Shown in pieces: positions 41,949-50,169 of a DNA stretch of 50,169 bases. Source of the DNA: an uncultured Pelagibacteraceae bacterium (GTDB taxonomy: Bacteria > Pseudomonadota > Alphaproteobacteria > Pelagibacterales > Pelagibacteraceae); the NCBI GenBank assembly GCA_913050185.1, contig CAJXBA010000007.1, positions 1 through 50,169 on the forward strand, written 5' to 3'. The first letter of the stretch is position 1. Each line of letters starts with the position of its first letter. A program made the position numbers and the translations under genes. Under the pieces are notes generated by a model. The model was not told the DNA's origin. It did not search any database and was given only the letters and a program-made list of their open reading frames with translations.

Positions 41949-42893
41949 TTATTTTGAAAGAAATTTTTCAGCCTCAAGTGCTGACATACAACCCATACCC
42001 GCGGCTGTTATTGCTTGTCTAAAAATTTTATCTTTGACGTCTCCCGCGGCAAACACTCCAGGTATATTTGTTTCTGTAGAATCTGGTTTTGTGATTAAAT
42101 ATCCTTCTTTATCCATATCTAGCTGCCCTTTAAATAAAGATGTGGCAGGATCATGCCCGATCGCTATGAACAAGCCATGAACATTGATTTGTGTAATTTT
42201 CTTTGTTTTTACATTTTTAATTTTAATTCCTGTAACTCCTTTTGGTTTTTCATTTCCCAACACTTCTTCCAGGATTGATTCCCAAATAATTTCAATTTTT
42301 TTGTTTTCCATTAATTTTTTTTGTAGAATTTTTTCAGCACGCAGCTTATCTCTTCTGTGAACAAGTGTTACTTTAGTTGCAAATTTTGTTAAAAAAATTG
42401 CTTCTTCTACTGCGGCATTACCTCCACCAATAACAGCGACTTCTTTATCTTTGAAAAAGAAACCATCACATGTAGCACACCCTGAAACACCAAATCCTCT
42501 GTAGTTCTGTTCGGATTTTAAATTCAACCATCTTGCTTGAGCGCCAGTTGAAATTATTATTGAATCAGCTGTGTATTCCTGTCCACCATCGCCTATAGCT
42601 TTAAATGGTCTTTTATTTAAATCTACTTTTTTTATGTGGTCTTGAATCATTTCAGTTCCGACCGCTTTAGTCTGTTCTTCCATTTGCTCCATTAGCCAAG
42701 GACCTTGTACGACATCAGAATATCCAGGGTAATTTTGAACATCCGTAGTTGTTGTCATTTGTCCTCCAGGTTCAGAACCATATATTAATATTGGTTTAAG
42801 CATGGCTCTAGCTGTATAAATTGCTGCGGTATATCCTGCTGGGCCAGATCCTATAATTAATACTTTCGAATGTTTTCTTGAGTTATTCTTCAT
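41949..42893 (-). CDS. trxB: Thioredoxin reductase
   Basis: A 314-residue FAD/NADPH flavoprotein that reduces thioredoxin. The FAD Rossmann motif is IIGSGPAGYTAAIY near residue 13, the redox pair CATC is near 138-141 (GVSGCATCDGFFFK), NADPH binding is IGGGNAAVEEA, and the C-terminal FAD block is GVFAAGDVKDKIFRQAITAAGMGCMSALEAE. Length is standard for the low-molecular-weight type. It is 58 bases after guaC in the same direction and may share its transcript. Confidence 0.97.
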   Translation of the reverse strand: MKNNSRKHSKVLIIGSGPAGYTAAIYTARAMLKPILIYGSEPGGQMTTTTDVQNYPGYSDVVQGPWLMEQMEEQTKAVGTEMIQDHIKKVDLNKRPFKAIGDGGQEYTADSIIISTGAQARWLNLKSEQNYRGFGVSGCATCDGFFFKDKEVAVIGGGNAAVEEAIFLTKFATKVTLVHRRDKLRAEKILQKKLMENKKIEIIWESILEEVLGNEKPKGVTGIKIKNVKTKKITQINVHGLFIAIGHDPATSLFKGQLDMDKEGYLITKPDSTETNIPGVFAAGDVKDKIFRQAITAAGMGCMSALEAEKFLSK

Positions 42894-42951
42894 ACTTGAA
42901 GTACATATGGGTGCTTTTAATTAAATTTAAAGTTTTCAACAAATTTTAATT

Positions 42952-43983
42952 TTATTCGAAAGAATCGTTGTATTGTTGGTTAACCCTTACAAAAGTTGTA
43001 CACTTGCTTAATTGTTTAAGAGATGGAGCTCCTACATAAGTACAACTACTTCTAAGACCTCCTAATACATTTAATACCGTATCTCTAATTTTTCCACGAT
43101 ATTTTAATTGAACTTTTTTTCCTTCACTACTTCTATAATCAGAAAGACCACCGTAATGCTTATCAATTGCTGTGTCAGAACTAGATCCATAAAATTCTAT
43201 AAATTGTAAACCATTTTTTTTAATTTTTTTCCCGCCACCTTCTACATGTCCGGCAAACATTCCACCTAACATTACAAAATCTCCCCCCCCACCAAATGCT
43301 TTTGCTACATCGCCTGGGCATGTACAACCGCCGTCTGCAATAATGTGCGCACCTAGACCATGCGCAGCATCGGCACATTCAATAACCGCGCTTAGTTGAG
43401 GGTAACCGACTCCTGTTTGAATACGTGTTGTACATACACTTCCTGGACCTATTCCTACTTTAACTATGTCTGCGCCATTCATAACCAGTTCTTGAGTCAT
43501 ATCAGCTGTAACCACATTTCCTGCAATTATAGTTTTGGTAGGATATTTTTCTCTAACTGAACCAACAAATTTACTAAAATGATCAGAGTAACCATTAGCA
43601 ATATCAATACATATAAATTCAAAAAAACTGCATTCTTTCAAAATAGCATTAAGTCTTTTATAGTCTTCACTGCTTGTGCCCGTACTAAGAATAAGATGAG
43701 GATATATTTGTTTAATTGCTGAACTGCGTTTAATTGTTTTAATATCATGCTGTTTAGTCAAACATGTCATTATTTTAAATTTTGCTAAATTTTTTGCAAT
43801 CTCAATTTCTCCGACACCATCCATATTAGCGGCCATAATTGGAATTCCTGACCACTGATGATTGCTATGCTTAAATTTATAGGTACGTTTAAGCTCTACT
43901 TCTTTGCGACTTGATAATGTACTGCGTTTAGGCCGAAAAAGTACATCGGCGTAATCCAGCTTGATATCTTCTTCAATTCGCAT
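42952..43983 (-). CDS. guaC: GMP reductase
   Basis: A 343-residue TIM-barrel oxidoreductase converting GMP to IMP with NADPH. It matches E. coli GuaC almost block for block: the start [51 protein letters not shown] with the catalytic cysteine near 183, and [17 protein letters not shown]. There is no CBS insert, which separates it from IMP dehydrogenase. It salvages guanine nucleotides. The gene is not universal in Alphaproteobacteria, so its presence in a streamlined genome is notable. Its leader contains a CCTCC-type stretch with no good ribosome site beside the ATG. Confidence 0.93.
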   Translation of the reverse strand: MRIEEDIKLDYADVLFRPKRSTLSSRKEVELKRTYKFKHSNHQWSGIPIMAANMDGVGEIEIAKNLAKFKIMTCLTKQHDIKTIKRSSAIKQIYPHLILSTGTSSEDYKRLNAILKECSFFEFICIDIANGYSDHFSKFVGSVREKYPTKTIIAGNVVTADMTQELVMNGADIVKVGIGPGSVCTTRIQTGVGYPQLSAVIECADAAHGLGAHIIADGGCTCPGDVAKAFGGGGDFVMLGGMFAGHVEGGGKKIKKNGLQFIEFYGSSSDTAIDKHYGGLSDYRSSEGKKVQLKYRGKIRDTVLNVLGGLRSSCTYVGAPSLKQLSKCTTFVRVNQQYNDSFE

Positions 43984-44079
43984 ATTTCCATAGAGGAGGT
44001 ATAAAGGTTTATTATTTTAAAGAAAAGCTATTTATTATATGTGGATAAACAAAATATAGAAATATATATATAGGTATTT

Positions 44080-45027
44080 ATGGGAAAGCTAAAAGCCTTA
44101 CTTCTAAGCGAAGGAATGCATGGGATGATTAGCCAAGTAGAAGGAATGGCAAAAGCTTTGAATGTCTCATACAGTCACAAAATTGTAAGATTAAAATTTC
44201 TGTGGAATTTAATACCTCCCAAATTTACTCCAATTTCGGAAATAATAATGAAAGATAAAATACATTTATTTGAAAACGAAACTCCTGATCTAATTATTTC
44301 TTGCGGAAGAAAGAGTGTGGTTCCATCTATACTTCTTAGGAAAAAATACCCAAAAGTATTTACCATTCATATACAAAACCCCAAAGTAAACTTTAAAAAT
44401 TTTAACGTTATTATTGCACCTGAGCATGATAATTTGATTGGAGACAATGTATATAATTCTAAAGGAGCTATTCATTATATAACTGATATTGAAATTGATA
44501 ATGCAAAAAATTATTTGGGAAATAAAGTTAACAATCAAAAGGTAGTTTCTTTAATATTGGGAGGACCAAATAAATATTATAGTTTCGATGAAGATCAATT
44601 AATTAAAGTATTTAATGAAGTAAAATCGAATTTTATTTCAAAAGGTTATAAAGCAATAGTAATTCCATCAATGAGAACACCTAAAGCTATTATTAATTTA
44701 GCACTCAAGGAGTTTAGTGAATGTGGCCATGTTGTAAATTCAGTAGATAAGCAAGCTTATTTATCTGCCTATGGATTGGCAACTCACGTAGTTGTAACGT
44801 GTGATTCAACGTCAATGATTTCAGAGGCTGCCACATCCGGCAAACCTATATTTGTTGCTCATATGAAAACGAAAAGAAATAATTATAGATTCAAAAAATT
44901 CTTTAAATTATTTAAAGAAATGGGGATTACTAGAGATCTAGGAGAAAAAATTGAAAGTTGGACTTATAACAGACACAACGAAGCAGAAAGAATAGCAAGT
45001 ATAATAAAAAAAAAGATAAAAAACTAA
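44080..45027 (+). CDS. ELM1/DUF1022-family protein (GT-B fold)
   Basis: A 315-residue protein matching the ELM1 (mitochondrial fission ELM1) family: LLLSEGMHGMISQVEGMAKAL at the start, PDLIISCGRKSVVPSILLRK, FTIHIQNPKVNFKNFNVIIAPEHD, LILGGPNKYY, and VVVTCDSTSMISEAATSGKPIFV near the end. The last block resembles the donor-site motif of GT-B glycosyltransferases such as MurG. The Arabidopsis relative recruits a fission dynamin; the bacterial function is unestablished. The gene is divergent from guaC with 96 AT-rich bases between, and lies four bases before the oxygenase-like gene, so the two are coupled. Confidence 0.87.
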   Translation: MGKLKALLLSEGMHGMISQVEGMAKALNVSYSHKIVRLKFLWNLIPPKFTPISEIIMKDKIHLFENETPDLIISCGRKSVVPSILLRKKYPKVFTIHIQNPKVNFKNFNVIIAPEHDNLIGDNVYNSKGAIHYITDIEIDNAKNYLGNKVNNQKVVSLILGGPNKYYSFDEDQLIKVFNEVKSNFISKGYKAIVIPSMRTPKAIINLALKEFSECGHVVNSVDKQAYLSAYGLATHVVVTCDSTSMISEAATSGKPIFVAHMKTKRNNYRFKKFFKLFKEMGITRDLGEKIESWTYNRHNEAERIASIIKKKIKN

Positions 45028-45031
45028 AATT

Positions 45032-45694
45032 ATGGAATTTTTAAATTCTTTAAAACTAAGGTTAAAGCATTACAGCTCTCCTTTTGATCATTGGGAATAT
45101 AACAAGCCTTTAACTAAAGGGGCCATTGAAGAAATTTCTAAAACCGAAATTATAGATTTGAACAAAATGAATATTAATTATGATGGAACTAGAGCTATTG
45201 ATGGAGGGGAAGGTAAATTCAGAGAAGGAATATCAAGTGGTGGAAAAGCAATAAAATTTAGATGTTTTGTTAACAAAGAAAATTCAAAAGATTTTCCAAA
45301 TTTAACTAATTTGATATCAGAAATTAGATCAAAAAATACTTATGGTTATATAAGCGAAATAATTAAAAAAAATCTCTCAGATTCATATGTTAGACTTGAA
45401 GTTATATGTGATCGCCAAGGATTTTGGTTGAAACCTCATTGTGATATTAAAGAAAAATTGATATCCAGCCTTGTGTTTATAAATCCATTCAATGAATCAG
45501 AAAATTTAGGAACTGATTTATATGACGAGAAATTAAACATAGTCAAAACACTACCTTACAAAGATAATTATGGATATTTTTTTACCAGTAGTTCCAAAAC
45601 TTGGCATGGGATGAAAAAAAAAGAAATTAAAAAAGAAAGAAGATGCTTACAAATAAATTATGTAACTTTTAAAACTGATTGGCCAGTTGATTAG
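45032..45694 (+). CDS. 2-oxoglutarate/Fe(II) oxygenase-like protein
   Basis: A 220-residue protein with the layout of a small 2OG-Fe(II) dioxygenase: H136-x-D138 (FWLKPHCDIKEK), a distal histidine H192 (SKTWHGMKKK), and an arginine at 203/204 (ERRCLQINY) fit to bind the 2-oxoglutarate carboxylate. The N-terminal 100 residues are diverged and give no substrate clue. The gene starts four bases after the ELM1-family stop, so they probably act in one process, perhaps modification of a surface sugar or lipid; that is speculation. It converges on carB with 12 bases between stops. Confidence 0.75.
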   Translation: MEFLNSLKLRLKHYSSPFDHWEYNKPLTKGAIEEISKTEIIDLNKMNINYDGTRAIDGGEGKFREGISSGGKAIKFRCFVNKENSKDFPNLTNLISEIRSKNTYGYISEIIKKNLSDSYVRLEVICDRQGFWLKPHCDIKEKLISSLVFINPFNESENLGTDLYDEKLNIVKTLPYKDNYGYFFTSSSKTWHGMKKKEIKKERRCLQINYVTFKTDWPVD

Positions 45695-45706
45695 CCATTG
45701 GTTTAA

Positions 45707-48700
45707 TTAATGAAAGATATTTTGGATTGCTTCAACATTCATTTTTTTTGATTTAAGAGATTTAATACCTTCCAAACAAGCATAAGCAGTAGACATATTT
45801 GTACAATATGGAACTTTATTAATTAGCGTTGCTCTCCTTAAAGAAGTTGAATCTTGAACACGATAAGCGTGCTTTCCACCACCAGTATTGATTACCAAGG
45901 CAATTTTTTTTGCATTTAACACATCAACAATATGAGGAGAGCCTCCACTTACTTTATTTACTTTTTTACATTTGATACCATTTTTTTCTATTGCATTTGC
46001 GGTACCTTCGGTAGCACACAATGTAAAATTTAATTCAACTAATTTTTTTGCTAGATTTATGCCTTCATTTTTATGTTTATCTTTTAAAGAAATAAATGCC
46101 AAACCTTTTGTTGGCAATGAATTTCCAGCAGCAATTTGACTTTTAGCAAAAGCAAGACCAAAATCTTTATCTATTCCCATTACCTCTCCCGTAGATTTCA
46201 TTTCAGGACCTAGCAACACATCAACGTTTGGAAATTTATTAAATGGAAAAACTGCTTCTTTCACAGCAAACATATTCTTGTTTTTGTTTATTAAATTAAA
46301 TTTTGATAATTTTTCTCCTACCATAACCCTTGAAGCAATTTTAGCTAAAGGAATTCCTTTAGCTTTTGAAACAAAGGGAACAGTTCTGCTGGCTCTAGGG
46401 TTAACTTCGATCACATAAATTTCGTCATTTTTGATAGCATACTGCACATTCATAAAACCTTTCACTTTTAGTGCTAATGCTAATTTTTTTGTTTGATTTT
46501 TAATTTCGACTATTAATTTTTCCTTAATAGCTACCGGAGGCAGACAACATGCAGAGTCACCCGAATGAATACCAGCTTCCTCAATGTGTTGCATTATCCC
46601 GGCAACAAATACTTCACTACCATCAGAAATGGCGTCAACATCAACCTCCATTGCATTATTAATAAATTTATCAATTAATATTGGGTTGTCTTCTGCGGCC
46701 TTAAAAGCTTCTTCCACAAAATTTTTAAGTTGATTTTTTTCATGAACTATTTCCATTGCTCTACCTCCCAAAACATATGAAGGACGAACAATTAAAGGAA
46801 GACCAATTCTTTCAGCAATTTTAATTGCTTGATTATTAGATTTTGCAATTCCACTATCCGCTTGTTTTAATTTTAATTTAATTAGGAGTTTTCTAAATCT
46901 GTCTCTATCTTCAGCAAGATCAATTGAATGATATTGAGTTCCTATAATAGGTAGTGAATTTTTATAAAGAAATTTTGCCAATTTAATAGGTGTTTGTCCG
47001 CCAAATTGAGCAATTATACCTATTAAATTACCTTTAGATTTTTCTTTTAAAATTATGTTATGAACATACTCTTCTATTAAAGGCTCAAAGTATAATCTGT
47101 CACTTGTGTCATAATCAGTGGAAACGGTCTCAGGATTACAGTTAATCATTATTGTTTCATATCCTGCTTCCTTTAAGGAAAAACTTGCTTGACAACAGCA
47201 GTAATCAAACTCTATACCCTGTCCAATTCTATTAGGTCCACCTCCCAAAATAATTACTTTCTTTTTAGAAGATGGATTCGCTTCACATTCTGTATTTAAC
47301 ATCAAATTTCTTTGATATGTTGAATACATATAAGGTGTAAAAGATTTAAATTCGGCAGCACACGTATCTACTTTCTTGAATACTGGCAAAACTTTTAAAG
47401 CCAATCTTTTCCTTCTAACAATTTTTTCTTCTAATCCAGATAATTGAGATAATTTTTTATCTGAAAATCCTATTGATTTAATTCTATTAAATTCAATAAA
47501 GTTTTTAGGTAAACCTTTTTTGGTTATCTGTTTTTCTGCTTCTACAATTTCTTTAATTTGTTCCAAAAACCAAGGATCTATCTTTGATAATTTGTATATT
47601 TTAGTTAACTTAATTTTTTTGCGTATTGCTTCAGCAATTAATAAAATTTTATTTGGAATATTTGTCTTTAATTTTTTTTCAATTTCTTTCTTACTTAAAT
47701 TAAAAATTCTATCTAAACCTGAAAAACCAATTTCTAAAGATACTAATGATTTTTGAAGAGATTCCTTAAAGTTTCTACCAATGGCCATAGCTTCCCCAAC
47801 AGATTTCATTGAAGTTCCTAATATTGCGGGAGAATTAGAAAATTTTTCAAAAGTAAACCTTGGAACTTTGGTAACTACATAGTCTATCGTTGGTTCAAAG
47901 GATGCTGGAGTAACTTTAGTAATTTCATTTTTTAGTTCATCAAGCGTGTAACCAATAGCTAGTTTTGCTGCTACTTTTGCTATTGGAAAACCAGTTGCCT
48001 TAGATGCAAGTGCCGATGATCTGGAAACTCTAGGATTCATTTCTATGATAACCATTCTTCCATTTTTTGGATTTATTGCGAATTGAACATTAGATCCACC
48101 AGTTTCTACTCCAATTTTTCTAAGACATGCAATCGAAGCATTTCTCATAATTTGAAACTCTTTATCTGTAAGTGTTAAGGCAGGCGCTATAGTGATAGAA
48201 TCTCCGGTATGAGTTCCCATAGGATCTATATTTTCTATGGAACATATAATGATACAGTTATCTTTTTTGTCTCTTACAACCTCCATTTCAAATTCTTTCC
48301 AACCTTCTAGGCATTCTTCTACTAAGACTTGATTTGCGGGTGACGTATCGAGACCTTCTTTCACAATTTTGAAAAATTGTTTTTTACTTTTTGCAATACC
48401 GCCCCCGAGACCGCCAAGTGTAAAAGCAGGCCTAATAATTGCAGGTAATCCTATTTTTTTTAAACATTTTTTAGCTTGTTTGATGTTATTAATTATTTCT
48501 GATTTTGGGAGATTTAACCCAATATCTGTCATGCTTTTTCTAAATTTTTTTCTATCTTCTGCGTTAGAGATTGCTTTTGAGTTTGCGCCAATTAGCTCAA
48601 TTTTATATTTTCTTAGCAGTCCTGTTTTTTCAGCTTCAATTGCCAAATTCAATGCAGTTTGGCCACCCATAGTTGGTAAAATTGCATCCGGTTTTTCTTC

Positions 48701-48937
48701 TATTAATATTTTTTCTAAAATTTCAATTGTTATTGGTTCAATGTAAGTTTTATCTGCAATATCCGGATCGGTCATAATTGTTGCAGGATTTGAATTTATT
48801 AAAATTACTTTGTAACCCTCTTCTTTCAAAGCCTTACAAGCTTGAGTACCAGAGTAATCAAATTCACAAGCCTGGCCAATAATTATCGGACCCGCTCCTA
48901 CTATCAAAATCTTTTTAATGTCTTTTCTTTTTGGCAT
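45707..48937 (-). CDS. carB: Carbamoyl-phosphate synthase large subunit
   Basis: A 1076-residue enzyme with two ATP-grasp halves. The first starts [22 protein letters not shown] and has [30 protein letters not shown] and [23 protein letters not shown]. The second starts [21 protein letters not shown] and has [13 protein letters not shown] and [17 protein letters not shown]. The C-terminal MGS-like allosteric domain begins about residue 935 ([12 protein letters not shown]). It makes carbamoyl phosphate from bicarbonate, ATP and glutamine-derived ammonia for arginine and pyrimidines. The ATG at 48937 overlaps the carA stop by 23 bases. Confidence 0.98.
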   Translation of the reverse strand: MPKRKDIKKILIVGAGPIIIGQACEFDYSGTQACKALKEEGYKVILINSNPATIMTDPDIADKTYIEPITIEILEKILIEEKPDAILPTMGGQTALNLAIEAEKTGLLRKYKIELIGANSKAISNAEDRKKFRKSMTDIGLNLPKSEIINNIKQAKKCLKKIGLPAIIRPAFTLGGLGGGIAKSKKQFFKIVKEGLDTSPANQVLVEECLEGWKEFEMEVVRDKKDNCIIICSIENIDPMGTHTGDSITIAPALTLTDKEFQIMRNASIACLRKIGVETGGSNVQFAINPKNGRMVIIEMNPRVSRSSALASKATGFPIAKVAAKLAIGYTLDELKNEITKVTPASFEPTIDYVVTKVPRFTFEKFSNSPAILGTSMKSVGEAMAIGRNFKESLQKSLVSLEIGFSGLDRIFNLSKKEIEKKLKTNIPNKILLIAEAIRKKIKLTKIYKLSKIDPWFLEQIKEIVEAEKQITKKGLPKNFIEFNRIKSIGFSDKKLSQLSGLEEKIVRRKRLALKVLPVFKKVDTCAAEFKSFTPYMYSTYQRNLMLNTECEANPSSKKKVIILGGGPNRIGQGIEFDYCCCQASFSLKEAGYETIMINCNPETVSTDYDTSDRLYFEPLIEEYVHNIILKEKSKGNLIGIIAQFGGQTPIKLAKFLYKNSLPIIGTQYHSIDLAEDRDRFRKLLIKLKLKQADSGIAKSNNQAIKIAERIGLPLIVRPSYVLGGRAMEIVHEKNQLKNFVEEAFKAAEDNPILIDKFINNAMEVDVDAISDGSEVFVAGIMQHIEEAGIHSGDSACCLPPVAIKEKLIVEIKNQTKKLALALKVKGFMNVQYAIKNDEIYVIEVNPRASRTVPFVSKAKGIPLAKIASRVMVGEKLSKFNLINKNKNMFAVKEAVFPFNKFPNVDVLLGPEMKSTGEVMGIDKDFGLAFAKSQIAAGNSLPTKGLAFISLKDKHKNEGINLAKKLVELNFTLCATEGTANAIEKNGIKCKKVNKVSGGSPHIVDVLNAKKIALVINTGGGKHAYRVQDSTSLRRATLINKVPYCTNMSTAYACLEGIKSLKSKKMNVEAIQNIFH

Positions 48938-50126
48938 TTTTTATTATTTCATTAATAAATTGTTTGAATAAGTAGTGACTGTCTTGCGGACCTGGACTTG
49001 ACTCAGGATGATACTGAACTGAAAAAACTGGTCTATTTTTTAATTTTATTCCCTCTATACAGTTATCGAACAAAGACTTATGAGTTAACTCAACATTTTT
49101 TGGTAAACTTTCCTTAATAATTTCAAATCCATGGTTTTGGCTTGTTATTTCAACTTTATTATTAATTAGATTTTTTACCGGATGATTTGCACCTCTATGA
49201 CCCAGTTTCATTTTTTTTGTTTTTGCTTTAAGTGCTAAGGCTAACAATTGATGTCCGAGACATATTCCAAATATTGGAATATTTATTTTTATTAATTTTT
49301 GAATTATATCTATTGCATAATCTCCAGTTGCCGCAGGATCACCAGGGCCGTTTGATAAAAAAATTCCGTCAGGTTTTAATTTAATAATTTCTTTAACTTG
49401 AAGATTGCAAGGAACAACAATTACTTCACAATTAAAGTTAGAAAAATATCTTAAAATATTTTTTTTAATTCCGTAGTCAATAGCAATAATTTTGTGTGTT
49501 TTTTTTTTGTTTTTTTTAAAACCTTTTCCCTTTTTCCAAGTTCTAAATCCTTGCCAAGTATATTTTTTTTTAGTACTAACTATTTTTGCCAAATCAAGAT
49601 TATTTAATCCTGACCATTTAGCTGATAAATTTATAAGTTTTTTTATATTAAATTTTCCATTTTTAATGTGTGAAATGGTTCCTTTCGGAGCACCTTTATC
49701 TCTTATAAAGTTTGTTAAACTTCTAGTATCAAGACCAGTAATACCTACTATTTTATTTTTTTTTAACCAGTTATCTAAATGTTTTAATGCTCTATAGTTT
49801 GATGGGTTTGAAATTTCAGAATTAAAAATTACTCCTCTGGTCCAAATTTTATCAGATTCATGATCATCATTATTTGCTCCAACATTTCCAATATGTGGAA
49901 AGGTGAAATTAATTATTTGTCCTGCATAAGAAGGATCGGAAATTATTTCTTGGTAACCTGTTATTGAAGTGTTGAAACATATTTCACCTGTCGCAACACC
50001 TTCGAAACCAAAGCCATATCCCTGGAAAAAAGATCCATTCTCTAAAACCAAAACGCCTGTGGGATTAATCTTTTTAAGATTATGTTTTAATATATGGGTT
50101 AAATTTGTTTTTGTTACCAAATACAA
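48915..50126 (-). CDS. carA: Carbamoyl-phosphate synthase small subunit
   Basis: A 403-residue glutamine amidotransferase subunit feeding ammonia to CarB. The N-terminal domain includes [26 protein letters not shown]. The C-terminal class I amidotransferase has [13 protein letters not shown] with its nucleophile cysteine, and YHPESSPGP with catalytic His and Glu. The start is uncertain: the frame has no ATG, only TTG at 50126 and 50120, with an in-frame TAA at 50145-50147. An ATG at 50131 lies in another frame and ends after five codons (MSCIW). A TATAGT -10-like box lies at 50147-50152. Confidence 0.93.
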   Translation of the reverse strand: MYLVTKTNLTHILKHNLKKINPTGVLVLENGSFFQGYGFGFEGVATGEICFNTSITGYQEIISDPSYAGQIINFTFPHIGNVGANNDDHESDKIWTRGVIFNSEISNPSNYRALKHLDNWLKKNKIVGITGLDTRSLTNFIRDKGAPKGTISHIKNGKFNIKKLINLSAKWSGLNNLDLAKIVSTKKKYTWQGFRTWKKGKGFKKNKKKTHKIIAIDYGIKKNILRYFSNFNCEVIVVPCNLQVKEIIKLKPDGIFLSNGPGDPAATGDYAIDIIQKLIKINIPIFGICLGHQLLALALKAKTKKMKLGHRGANHPVKNLINNKVEITSQNHGFEIIKESLPKNVELTHKSLFDNCIEGIKLKNRPVFSVQYHPESSPGPQDSHYLFKQFINEIIKNAKKKRH

Positions 50127-50169
50127 CTCATGAGTTAAAGGCTTTTACTATAAAACATGATTTTGCGCA

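Noticed and set aside
42952-43983. IMP dehydrogenase as the identity of this gene
   Set aside because: There is no CBS pair, the length is 343 residues, and the block pattern follows GMP reductase.
1-50169. CRISPR array, insertion sequence, prophage or defence island
   Set aside because: No regularly spaced repeats, transposase, integrase, phage structural or recognised defence gene was seen. The only methyltransferase is the solitary CcrM.

Overview
The window is one stretch of a compact, AT-rich (about 30% G+C by eye) alphaproteobacterial chromosome. Several things point to a streamlined marine lineage of the SAR11/Pelagibacterales kind. Intergenic gaps are mostly under 60 bases and many start/stop codons overlap. 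Several gene orders are alphaproteobacterial (dciA-dsbA-smc, F0 order atpI-B-E-b'-b, marR-ompR-kinase beside ilvE, petABC), and a CcrM-type GANTC methyltransferase is present. The lineage call is inference from gene content and order. No rRNA, insertion sequence, prophage or CRISPR array was found.

Layout. 1-2475: end of a heme-copper oxidase cluster (subunit I tail, III, IV, heme O synthase ctaB, a possible small membrane protein). 2506-4421: thrC behind a possible structured leader, then a peroxiredoxin. 4418-6780 (minus): ispH, thrB, rnhA. 6864-7106: a double-CDGSH Fe-S protein. 7096-13162 (minus): dciA, a DsbA-like thioredoxin, a short SMC, and F0 ATP synthase genes atpI, atpB, atpE, b', b. 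13157-16729: mutY (plus), then on minus udg, rnhB, ccrM and a tiny ORF. 16745-20735 (plus): TPR protein, ispE, tRNA-Gln(TTG), cca. 20748-22492 (minus): trmL, hemF, greA. 22592-25257 (plus): petA, petB, petC. 25265-31310 (minus): lgt, midA, pgeF, prs, rplY, pth, ychF. 31371-31607: ubiK. 31604-34005 (minus): MarR regulator, response regulator, histidine kinase. 34097-34984: ilvE. 34996-40714 (minus): uvrB, pterin-reductase-like SDR, folB-like, uvrC, pgsA. 40747-41946: aspartate aminotransferase. 41949-43983 (minus): guaC and trxB. 44080-45694 (plus): ELM1-family protein and a 2OG-Fe(II) oxygenase-like protein. 45707-50126 (minus): carA, carB.

Together these are mainly housekeeping functions: respiration (bc1, terminal oxidase, F0), isoprenoid and quinone support (ispH, ispE, ubiK), threonine, branched-chain, arginine/pyrimidine and purine metabolism, DNA repair (mutY, udg, uvrB, uvrC), R-loop and ribonucleotide removal (rnhA, rnhB), tRNA maturation, and GANTC methylation.

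The most interesting signals are embedded in this ordinary content. They are: a ccrM promoter built around GANTC sites; a shared C-terminal tail on cytochrome b and cytochrome c1; tRNA-Gln placed four bases before the gene for the CCA-adding enzyme; an SMC with no visible hinge; interleaved inverted repeats before thrC; and the ELM1/oxygenase gene pair. I found no clear multi-gene defence or mobile system.
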